From NCBI RefSeq assembly GCF_036850765.1, contig NC_089491.1:88692740-88756739 (forward strand): 64,000 nt of DNA, read 5' to 3'. The position numbers were made by a program, and so were the translations under genes. The notes beneath the pieces were generated by a model. That model saw only the letters and a program-made list of their open reading frames with translations, did no database searches and was not told where the DNA came from. Numbering within the stretch: position 1 is the stretch's first letter; each line of letters opens with the position of its first letter. Positions 21,785 through 30,598 of the stretch are shown here, piece after piece. Origin of the DNA: Saccopteryx bilineata (lineage: Eukaryota > Chordata > Mammalia > Chiroptera > Emballonuridae).

Positions 21785-22825
21785 ATGCCAGTCGAGATGT
21801 GGTCAGTACAGAGGAAAGTTCAGTGTGTTCTGTGGCTTGCTAAATTCAAATCCGTGACCAAAGTGCAACATGAATATCGGCATGTTTTTAACGAATCGCC
21901 ACCACATAGGAATAACATTACTCGGTGGGATAAGCAGTTGAAGGAAACCTGCAGTTTGGTGGAGAAACCCCCTTCTGGTAGGCCATCAGTCAGTGACGAG
22001 TCTGTAGAGGCTATATGGGATAGCTACCTAAGGAACCCTAAAAGATCTGTGCGTGCATGTGCTCGACAATTACACCTAAGCAAGACTACAGTTCATAAGG
22101 TGTTAAAGAAACGTCTCTTGTTTTACGGGGTACAAATTGCAGCTGTTGCACGCTCTCAAACCAGCGGATAGACCCACACGATGTGCGTTTGCTACAGATA
22201 TGCTTCATGAGATCAACAATGATGCAAGATTTTTGCAGAAGATTGTGTTTAGCAATGAGGCGACCTTCCATATCTGTGGATATGTTCATCGCCATAACGT
22301 CCAAATATGGGCTGCTGAACATCCTCATGCCTACATTGAGTACGAACGTAACACCCCTAAAGTGAACATGTGGTGTGGCCTGTGCATGATAAGTTGATAG
22401 GCCCATTTTTTTTCGCGGAGCAGTCTGTGACGGCAAAGTCCTATCTTGACATGCTGGAATTGTATGCAGTGCCACAATTTCCAGAAGGTGTCATCTTTCA
22501 ACAGGACGGCGCTTCTCCACACTACACCACTATTGTTCTTGAGTTTCTGGATAGAACATTCCCCCGGCAGTGGATAAGCAGGGGTTCTGTCAAGCCATGG
22601 CCACCAGAATCCCCAGATCTGATGCCCTTAGACTTTTACTTTTGGGGTTATGTGAAGCAACATGTGTACATTGAACATATCGATGATATTAATCACTTAA
22701 AACAGAGAATCACAGACGTTATTCACTCTGTTACACCAGACATCCTTACCTGTGTGTGGCAAGAACTTGACTATTGTTTGGATGTGTGTAGGGCAACAAA
22801 TGGAGCCCATATCAAACTGCACTGA
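21785..22825 (+). pseudogene. Mariner transposase with two compensating frameshifts
   Basis: The frame starts MPVEMWSVQRKVQCVLWLAK. The N-terminal part has helix-turn-helix-like DNA-binding segments and 'GRPSVSDESVEAI'. One extra G near 22130 shifts the frame, and one missing base near 22386 restores it, so the original frame opens again for the C-terminal part. Catalytic blocks: 'VFSNEATFH' (Asn where the first catalytic Asp is normally found), 'FQQDGASPHY' (second Asp) and 'SPDLMPLDFYFWGYVK' (third Asp). I count 41 residues between the second and third Asp, which fits DD41D rather than classical DD34D. Combined length is about 346 codons. The enzyme would cut and paste the element at TA sites; this copy should be dead. 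Confidence 0.88.
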
Positions 22826-22833
22826 ATAGGTAT

Positions 22834-22944
22834 GAAACTGGGAGAGTTTTCCTTTTATTTGGTGCAGATTTCACACTTCTCTCGTCTTTTGTTGCTTTCC
22901 TGTGACAGGACAAAAGTGCACCATGACTTTACGGACACACTGTG
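22834..22944 (-). repeat. Mariner 3' terminal inverted repeat
   Basis: Inverted partner of 21596-21706, ending ...CGGACACACTGTG. It starts 9 bp downstream of the transposase frame end. Confidence 0.88.
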
Positions 22945-22970
22945 TGTGTGTGAGTGTGTGTGTGTGTGTA
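22945..22970. repeat. (TG)n microsatellite
   Basis: A TG-repeat interrupted by GAG directly follows the mariner 3' end, mirroring the AC-repeat on its left. Confidence 0.85.
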
Positions 22971-23027
22971 TAAAGTACTGACAAAACACAACAACAAACA
23001 AACAATCCAATTGAAAAACAGGGAGAG
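22969..23027 (+). mobile_element. L1 'A', short third piece
   Basis: 'ataaagtactgacaaaacac' followed by 'acaaacaatccaattgaaaaacaggg' corresponds to the L1 ORF2 segment that in L1 E reads 'tataaagtacttgtaaatctc' and 'acaaacaatccaatcaaaaaatggg' (38784-38840). It links piece two to piece four across the mariner and SINE insertions. Confidence 0.7.
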
Positions 23028-23028
23028 T

Positions 23029-23286
23029 GCCTGTCCAGGTGGTGGCTCAGTAGATAGTCAACCTGGGATGCTGAGGACCCAGGTTCAAAACGCTAACGTC
23101 CCCAGCATGAGTACAGGCTCACCATGCTTGAGGGCAGGCTCACTAGCCCCCCTCACATGACCCCATGGTCACTAGCTTGAGCTCAGAGGTTGCTGGCTTG
23201 AGCATGGGGTGACTAGTTCATCAGGAGCCCTCCAGTCCAGGCACATCTGAGAAAGAAATCAATGAACAACTAAGGTGCCACAACCA
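23029..23286 (+). mobile_element. Older tRNA-related SINE, long form
   Basis: Head 'tgtccaggtggtggctcagtagatagtcaacctgggatgctgaggacccaggttcaaaa', then repeated 'gcttgag' phrases and 'gaaagaaatcaatgaacaactaaggtgcc'. Related to the SINE immediately following and to the one at 43496. Confidence 0.7.
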
Positions 23287-23287
23287 T

Positions 23288-23598
23288 GAGCTGTGACTTG
23301 ACCAGGTAATGGTGCAGTGGATAAAGCATCAGCAAGGGATGCTGAGGACCCAGGTTCAAAACCCTGAGGTCACTGGCTTGAGCATGGGATTATGGGCTTG
23401 ACTCCATGGCCGCTGGCTTGAGTCCAAGGTTACTGGCTTGAGCTCATGGATGCTAACTTTTGATCAAGGGGTCTCTGGTTTGGTTGGAGCCCCCCAGTAA
23501 AGCACATATGAGAAAGCAATCAATGAACAATGAAGGTGCCACAACTGAGTTAATGAGTCTCATCTCGTCCTTGTTGTTTGTTCCTGTTTGTCTATCTG

Positions 23599-23639
<41 letters not shown>

Positions 23640-23655
23640 TACACACACACACACA
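23288..23655 (+). mobile_element. Older tRNA-related SINE, long form, with TC/AC tail
   Basis: Head 'tgacttgaccaggtaatggtgcagtggataaagcatcagcaagggatgctgaggacccaggttcaaaaccc', several 'ctggcttgagc' blocks, 'gagaaagcaatcaatgaacaatgaaggtgcc', then a (TC)n(AC)n tail (23598-23655). L1 A resumes right after it. Confidence 0.78.
23598..23655. repeat. (TC)n(AC)n microsatellite in a SINE tail
   Basis: Compound TCTCTC then ACACAC tract at the 3' end of the preceding SINE. Confidence 0.9.
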
Positions 23656-24476
23656 AAGAAAAAAAGATATACAAATGGCCAACAGATATATGAAAAGATA
23701 CTCATCTTTGCCAGCTACTAGAAAAATGCAAATAAAAACTATAATGAGATACCACCTTACACTTGTTAGATTGGCTGCTACTAACAAGACAGGCAATAAG
23801 TGTTGGAGAGGCTATGGAGGAGAAAAAGGAACCCTTATTCACTGCTAGTGGGAATGTAAATTGTATAGTCATTATGGAAGAAAGTATAGTGGTTTCTAAA
23901 AAAGTTAACAATAGAGCTACCATATGACCCAGCAATTTCTCTACTGGGTATCTACCCAAAAAACTTGGTAACATTGTTACGTGAAGACACCTGCACCCTT
24001 ATGTTAATCACAGCATTATTCACAGTGGCCAAGACAGGGAAACTACCAAAGTGTCCCTCAATATAAGATTGGATAAAGAAGATGTGGTACATATCTACAA
24101 TGGAATACTACTCAGCCATAAGAAATGGTAACATATTGCTATTTATGACAGCATGAATGGACCTTAGGAACATTATACTAAGTGAAATAAGTACATCAGA
24201 AAAAGCTAAGAACTATTTTATTTCACACATAGGTGGGATATAAAAATAAGACTCATAGATATAAATAAAAGTGAATGGTTATCAGGGAATGTGTTGTAGG
24301 GGAGGGAGGTGGGGAGAGAGGAGTAAATAGGGACAAAGATATGGTGACAGGAAATTATTTGACTTTGGATGATGGGCACACAACAGAATCAAAAAGTTCA
24401 AATGCTATAGAAATATTTACCTAAAACCTAGGTACTCTTATTGATCAATGTCACCCCATTAAATTTTCTAAAGAAA
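23656..24476 (+). mobile_element. L1 'A', fourth piece with 3' end
   Basis: 'gatatacaaatggccaacagatatatgaaaag' resumes the ORF2 C-terminal region. The decayed Cys-rich end '[15 protein letters not shown]' lies near 23800-23848, and '[17 protein letters not shown]'-like sequence near 24070-24125. The G-rich 3'UTR begins at about 24296 and the element ends near 24476 after 'ttgatcaatgtcaccccattaaa'. No obvious target duplication was found with the 4501 end. Confidence 0.85.
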
Positions 24477-25245
24477 ATATTTACACATCCTAACATCTAA
24501 AAAAATGATGCATGAATATATACATATCTTTAATGAGAAATTATTTTTAAAAAGCTGTCATCGATTTTTAGAATTTGACAATTTTTACAATTTTACTCAT
24601 TGACAATATCACATTCTTTTAAAAACATGCACTCAAAACACTTTAAGAAGCTAATAGGCTGAGAATTTAACATGCTTTTTAAGTCCCCAAGTAGAGAAAG
24701 ACTGTGTTTGATTAAAAGGGCAGAAGCTTAAATATTACTAAGTTCAGAAGTTTTGGATTTAATTGAAATTTAGCACAAAATCCACACTGTGAACTTACCA
24801 GCTTTATTCTCATGCTGCATCATTTGTCTGTTCCATGCATGGAACAGACTCTAAATCTGATTTTCTAACTGGCATAAAATGAAACCCAGAGCTTTGCATG
24901 ATCACACCACTAAGTAAGATTCACTGTTCACACAAATATTTTCCAAATATAAAATTTAATAAATAAATGTGGAAAGTGGGAGAAAGGTAAATAAGTTAAA
25001 CCTGTTAGGTTAGTACCCAAAGTTCATGCTGCAAGTTTTTATACTAAAGGTAGAACCTTTGGCACAGAGCTTCCCAGGAATTAGCCATGTTTATACAGTG
25101 ATATTAGGTCATTTTCTCAGGCTATTGAAGCCCTATCTATATTCTGCCAAAGAGCTTGAAGAATTCTCCTGTGGTAGCACTTACAATGTCCCTATTATCA
25201 TACATTCAATGCTCAGTTCTGTCATCTTTAAGAATTAAGCCATCC
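24477..25245. other. No recognised feature
   Basis: AT-rich single-copy-like DNA. I see no gene, repeat family or conserved motif. Confidence 0.45.
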
Positions 25246-25548
25246 TGGCCCTGGCCATTTGGCTTAGTTGATGGAGCATTGGTCCCACATACTGTGTCCC
25301 TGGTTTGATCCCTGGTCAAGGCACACATGAGAAGCAACCATCTGCCTTTCTTCCCCTCTCTCTCCCCCTTCTCTTTCTCTTTTCCTCTGACAGCTAGCGG
25401 CTCAGTTGGTCCAAGTATCAGCCCCAGGTGCTGAGGATAGCTCGGTTGATTTGAACATCGGTCCTAGACAGGGGTTGCTGAGGGAGACCCAAGTCAGGGT
25501 GCATGGGGGAATCTGTCTTTCTATCTCCCCTCCTCTCACTTAAAAAAA
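25246..25548 (+). mobile_element. VES-type SINE, diverged
   Basis: Head 'tggccctggccatttggcttagttgatggagcattgg' with B box 'ggtttgatccctgg', then 'aaggcacacatgagaagcaaccatctgcc', a CT-rich tract, a second body block with 'gcggctcagttggtccaag' and an A-rich end. Older than the 49194 and 63551 copies. Confidence 0.78.
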
Positions 25549-25788
25549 AGCCATGCCAATGCTATCCATTATAATATGTATTCAGCTAAACTCTGAGCCA
25601 GCTTATATCTTCCAAAATAGAATTATATGTGGTATCATTAAAATTTATCCCAAATACCAGCAATTCCCTAATCTTTATTTTATAACAGGGTTCCATTCTA
25701 ATAATTTTAGGATTGTCACTGTAAGTATTTCTTCCTCAAGCCATCTTTTGTAAAGCAATATGTGACCATTATATATAAATTTGATTTT
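25549..25788. other. No recognised feature
   Basis: Short AT-rich interval between two SINEs. Confidence 0.4.
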
Positions 25789-25804
25789 AAAACACAAGGC
25801 CTGG

Positions 25805-26000
25805 CCCGACCTGTGGTGGTGCAGTGGATAAAGTGTCAAACTGGAATGCTGAGGTTGCCAGTTCAAAATCCTGCACTTGCCCATTCAAGGCACATATGGG
25901 AGTTGATGCTTCCTGCTCCTCCCCCTTCTCTCTAAAAAATGAATAAAGACTTAAAAAAAAAAAGAATTAAATTCCATTTTTTAAAAATAAATAAATAAAT
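25805..26000 (+). mobile_element. Rhin-1-like SINE with 16-bp target duplication
   Basis: AAAACACAAGGCCTGG occurs at 25789-25804 and 26001-26016, exactly bracketing the SINE. Head 'cccgacctgtggtggtgcagtggataaagtgtc', B box 'agttcaaaatcc', 'aaggcacatatgggagttgatgcttcctgctcctccccc', and an A-rich tail with AATAAAT repeats. Confidence 0.9.
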
Positions 26001-26246
26001 AAAACACAAGGCCTGGTTAGGATTACACAAAGGATTATATATCCAAAGTAGAAATAAATTATAATAAACATCATTTTAATAGGACAAACTAGAGCTATTA
26101 AATTAAATACATAAAAGTTGAAGCTGCAAAAATATTACATGTAAAATTTTTCTGTCTTTCTTTCCACTTTGTTCTGAGGACATGATTTTCATTACTTAGT
26201 CATGTGTGGCTATCACCTAAATTTAAATCTAAAAGTTTTTCTTCCT

Positions 26247-27070
26247 TTGCATGTATAACAACTTTATTCAAAATACAAAATAAAAATTGCTAAAGTCATT
26301 TTTTCAAAGGACAAGGAGCTCAGCAGTCAGCCCCATCCAGCACATACAACCCTTGAAAACTGGTCACATACAACCTGTGATGAGGTGCCTGTGAAACAAA
26401 TATGCCTTTGGCTTGCAAGATAACAAACCAAGACAAATCAAAACCTTATAGTGGGCTTACTTAAGGAAGCACTACAATTCTGGCTTAACGTACAGTCATA
26501 AAATTCAAACTAAAATTAAAACAAAAACATGTGCATTACAACAGAGTTGGGGTTTTTTGTTTGTTTTTATTTATTTTAGAAAGAGAGGAAGGGAGAGAGA
26601 CAAACCGACAGCAACATCAATTCGTTTCTCTATGTGCCCTGACTGGGGATCGAACCAACAACCTCTGCATATCGAGACAGTACACTAACCAAACTTGCTA
26701 TCTAGATAGGGCAAGACAGAATTTTTAATTAAATTAATTTTTAAGAGAAATAAAAACAAAAGGACAGAGTTGGCCTTTTGTGAAAGTTTGGAGTCAAATA
26801 TTTCAAGCCTATTTATTTAAAGATATATCTCAAAAGTCTTGGAACAAAAAGAATCAAAGAACTCCAGTCAGCATTTCTCAAGCAGAAGTACACATCACAG
26901 ACATGATCACCCTCATCTTTCAGGATCACTGGGAATCCTCTCTACCTCAAAGTAAATTCTGCTTTACCAAATCCTAGGAGGGTCTTACACAGCAGCAGCA
27001 ACCTGCCCTAATGTGATTTTTCACTGAGACAAGTGCTTAGAAAGATGCTCTAACTCTGACCCGCAGGAAG
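26247..27070 (-). other. 3'UTR-like sequence (minus strand), possible terminal exon or processed pseudogene
   Basis: Read on the minus strand, this is an AT-rich transcript-like sequence ending 'tttgaataaagttgttatacatgc', with the AATAAA signal at about 26270-26265. It has no repeat signature apart from the SINE inserted in it and no long frame, like a mammalian 3'UTR. There is no poly(A) tract after the signal, which argues against a young processed pseudogene. The corresponding coding exon, if any, would lie to the right, but I find no supported exon there. I do not recognise the gene. Confidence 0.35.
26553..26763 (-). mobile_element. VES-type SINE, minus strand
   Basis: The + strand shows the poly(T) side 'gttttttgtttgtttttatttattttagaaagagagg', then 'acaaaccgacagcaacatcaattcg', 'gtgccctgactggggatcgaaccaacaacc' (reverse B box) and a decayed head. 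ACAGAGTTGG flanks it on the left (near 26541) and the right (near 26764), consistent with a target duplication. It splits the 3'UTR-like segment. Confidence 0.75.
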
Positions 27071-28922
27071 GAAAGTCATTGAGTAAAAAAAGGGAAGCAT
27101 AAAACTTCTTTTAGAGCAGAGTCAGGGTCTAGATATTTGAAAGTCTTTAGATAGTAATCAACATATATTACACACTCGGAACACTGGTCTTTTGAGAAAT
27201 AGTAGCTTCTAAAAAGGGAAATAAATATGCTTAGAATTTTGTATATGAAAGCAAGAGTGAACAAAGTGTCCGAAGAAGGATCATTTCTGCAGGGCATGCA
27301 TTTTGTCCAATATGTTAGCTATCTTCTGTTTGCCTCTCCAGGTTCGTTATTCACCCTCCCTTTTTTAGCCTTCTCTGAGACCTGGAAGACTAACCCACAT
27401 GGTCTGCATCAATGGGCACCCTTGAGCTCTGGTTTCCTGTTGAGTTAGATCAATGGAAATTAAGGTTAGGAGATAGGAAGTTGCGGGGAGGATATGAAAT
27501 AAAGTGAAAAGGAACCAAATCAGAAAGAGAAATTTAAGATGATGATGAGAGCCTCAGGGAGACAATAAAGGCAAGGATGAGAAACCCAGATGGTGGGCTT
27601 AGTCTCCTGGGGAGACAAAGTGTAGGCAGGCAGAACTGCTTGGTGGTGTTGCACAGGGGGTAGGGCTTTTACATGTGGATTGGTGTTCCTAAATCTGATG
27701 GTTATAGTCTCAAAAAGATTTCATTGAGGCATCTCTGTCTTAAATGTAAGGTCTCTGCCAGCCTGTGAGAGTTGCTTTACACAAGCCCCATGACTTGTTA
27801 GAGGCTACAGTTAAGAGAAGTGTTTCTCTTTCTCTATTTCCAGGCACAAAGAGAGAGACAGAATAAACAGTTTATGCATCCCTTGCAATGCTGCACTCCA
27901 AGTATTTCATTCTCATACAACCTATTTAGAGAAGAGATGAAGGAATTGGTAAGTCATTATGTCCAGAAATATTGAAATGTTTTAACACTACTAGAGTTAT
28001 AAACCTGTACTGTACTACTTGATTTCTTCCATTCATCCAAACCCATTCTTGTTATTCAAAAGCACTCACCAAATTCTACTTCATAAAGAAAAACATCTAG
28101 TGCAAAGGATTATTATGTATTCTCAACATAATACCCCAAACTTGATGGATAAGCAATTGTGTTCCCCATGGATGTGCATATGAAGTCTAGCAAATAAGAA
28201 CATAAAAATTATGACAGGAAGAAAACAAACCAAAAGCTAAAATTATCAGTGGAACTGATTAGCATATGTATAAGAGACACTTAAACCAATGGGGGAAGCT
28301 TTCTTTAGAATGTAAGTTCTCAGAGCGGTGATTCTTAATCATTTTTGGAATTGTGACATCTTATCATTTATTTGCCTTTATGATCATCGCCAACCTCCTC
28401 CCAAAAGTATATTTTTACATATGAGTGAATAATTTTATTCTCAAACTTCTGCTGTTATTTTTACTGTCTTTGAGAATCATCCCAGATAACAGCTGATGCA
28501 CTTATCAGTGCTTAAGAATCCAGAGGGTTCTTCTTTGTCTTTTTTCTTTCCAATGATTAATATTTAAAAATAGCCACTGATCATGGCCAAGAGTGAGGAC
28601 AGAAGGACGAAAGCTCAAGTGAGAGCTATTACTACTAGAAACCTTTAAAATCTGGATAGAACATTTTGAAACAGACCTAGAAGAAGAGGTGACAAATGTT
28701 GACATGCATTTTCCACATACACATATACTTGTATACCATTCCATTTTGGCAAATGTTATTAAAACAAAATCAGTGATTCATCTCACTGAAAATTCCATTG
28801 TACTAAGCCATTTTCATAGAACTCATTATTTGCATGAATGTGAAAAAGGCAGCCAGATATAGAAACTTTGGTTTTATTATTTATTTTAAGGTAAGGTTCA
28901 GTTCTTCCTATAAAATTTTACT
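27071..28922. other. Mostly single-copy-like DNA
   Basis: Around 27340-27500 the phrase 'ggtctgcatcaatgggcacccttgagctctggtttcctgttgagtt' resembles an ancient interspersed repeat whose name I cannot give with confidence. Around 28322-28420, 'gcggtgattcttaatcatttttggaattgtgaca' looks like the end of an old hAT relic. Otherwise I see nothing. Confidence 0.4.
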
Positions 28923-28932
28923 AGAAGCTCTG

Positions 28933-30588
28933 GAGAAACATGAGGATGATGTCAGAGTGTTGGTAACATGAGAAATACCCTTGATCTCTCACCTTAAAAT
29001 TTCAACAAATTGAAGAGCTATAACTCAGAGATGGAACCTCAGCTGGGCTTCCAGGGTTGCCTAAAAGATTCACAAATTGAATAGACTAAAGAGAGAAAGG
29101 GTTGAGAAGCGGGAATGGAATATAAGACACACTCATGGTCAGCTCTAGAGAGGAGAGAAACTAGAAGTGACTAGTCTTCTTCTGCTGGGAGGATTAGAGA
29201 AGTTGAAAGGAATTTGTAGAGATACTGCACCAAAGCAGCAGAGTGTAGGGCCACTGTCAGTGTCCCACGGTCTGCCCGAAACCCATACTCAGCACAGAAA
29301 CACAAAAATACAATATAAAGTGTGGCCCCCAGCCTCCCAGATTCCACCTCCCTCCCTTTTGGAGTAAGGAGAGTGGCAGAGACATATCATACAGCTAGCT
29401 CTGCAGAGCCACCCTTTCTCCTAAAGAATAGAGGTGCTCTGTGTCTGGTCCTCTGGTCACGTGGGAAACACAGAGGAGCACCTAGAGGCCTGAGATCTCC
29501 ATTGCTAAAGCTGTAAATCTTACAGCACACCCCACCCATTATCACGATTGCAGCCTTGCCTCCATCATCACAACAGCAACACCTCAGTGGTCAGCCCAGG
29601 AATTTCACAAAACTAAAACTTGTAATACAGCACCACCTACTGGAAAAAATAGAAATACCTCTTTTCCTTGGGTATTTGGGAGGGATTTTTTCTTTTAATT
29701 TTTTTCTTTTTTGTTATTTTGTTTTTTATTATTGTTTTTATGGTTTTTGCTCTTGTTTTTGTTTTTATTTTATTTTTAATTTTTATTTTATTTGTATTTG
29801 TATTTTTAAATTTATTTTCTATATCTTTTTGGGTTTTTTATTTGATGATGTATTGTCACTTATGACAACATGGATGGACTTTCAGAACATTTATATGAAG
29901 TGAAATAAGTAAATTAGAAAAAGCTAAGAACTATATTATTTCACATATAGGTGAGATATAAAAATGAGATTCATGGATGTAGATAAAAGTGAAGTAGTTA
30001 CGTGGGGGAGAGGGTAGGAGAAGAGAATGAAGAGGGACAAATGGCCCTTGCTGGTTGGCTCAGTGGTAGAGCATTAGCCTGCATGTGGATGTTCTGGGTT
30101 CAATTCCCAGTCAGGATACACAAGAGAAGTGACCATTTACTTTTCCACTCCCTCCCTTGCCTTTATCTTACTCTTTCTTTTCCCCTCCCATAGCCATGGC
30201 TTGATTGGTTCAAGTGCATCGCCCAGACACTGAGGATGACTCCATGAAGCTTCCTCCTCAGGCACTAAAAAATAGCTTGACTGAGAACAGGGTCTTAGAT
30301 GGGCAGAGTATCGGCCCCGACAGGGATCATCAGGTGGATACCAGTTGGGGCACATGTGGGAGTATATCTCTCTATCTCCCCTCTTCTCACTTGGAAAAGA
30401 AGAATAAACAAAATAAAATTTAAAAAGAGGGACAAATATATGGTAATGGCAAATGATTTGACTTTGGGTAATGGGCACACAACACAATCAACAGTACAAG
30501 TGTTATAGAGATGTTCACCTGAAACATGTACACACTTATTGGTCAATGTCATCCCATTAAATTTAATTTCTAAATTAAAAAAAAAAAA
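28933..30588 (+). mobile_element. Internally deleted L1 ('L1 H') with target duplications
   Basis: AGAAGCTCTG occurs at 28923-28932 and 30589-30598, right after a poly(A) tail, so this is one insertion. It starts with an L1 5'UTR-type sequence ('gatgatgtcagagtgttggtaacatgag', compare 4508), followed by about 700 bp of 5'UTR-like DNA and a T-rich tract (29690-29840). It then passes directly to the last part of ORF2 and the 3'UTR ('catggatggactttcagaac', 'ggtcaatgtcatcccattaaa'). ORF1 and nearly all of ORF2 are missing. A younger SINE lies within it. Confidence 0.75.
30043..30424 (+). mobile_element. VES-type SINE inside L1 H
   Basis: The 13-bp duplication AAGAGGGACAAAT at 30030-30042 and 30425-30437 brackets it exactly. 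Head 'ggcccttgctggttggctcagtggtagagc', B box 'gggttcaattccc', CT-rich tract, 'tcttagatgggcagagtatcggcccc' body block and A-rich tail. Confidence 0.88.
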
Positions 30589-30598
30589 AGAAGCTCTG

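Larger units (their letters stand above)
21596..22944 (+). mobile_element. Mariner-type DNA transposon, 1.35 kb, nearly complete
   Basis: The element is bounded by 111-bp terminal inverted repeats (21596-21706 and 22834-22944) that agree at all but roughly ten positions and begin CACAGTGTGT. The left flank is TA (21594-21595); the right flank reads TG where TA is expected, a likely single mutation. Inside is one transposase gene in + orientation. It sits inside old L1 A between SINEs. Its low internal damage compared with L1 A shows a later arrival. A closely related cattle mariner is what it recalls to me; this is unverified. Confidence 0.9.

Noticed and set aside
22086..22522. Minus-strand frames of 63-129 codons across the mariner
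   Set aside because: Antisense of the transposase gene.
29556..29903. 115-codon + strand frame made of Phe, Ile and Leu
   Set aside because: Produced by the T-rich tract within L1 H; low-complexity translation only.
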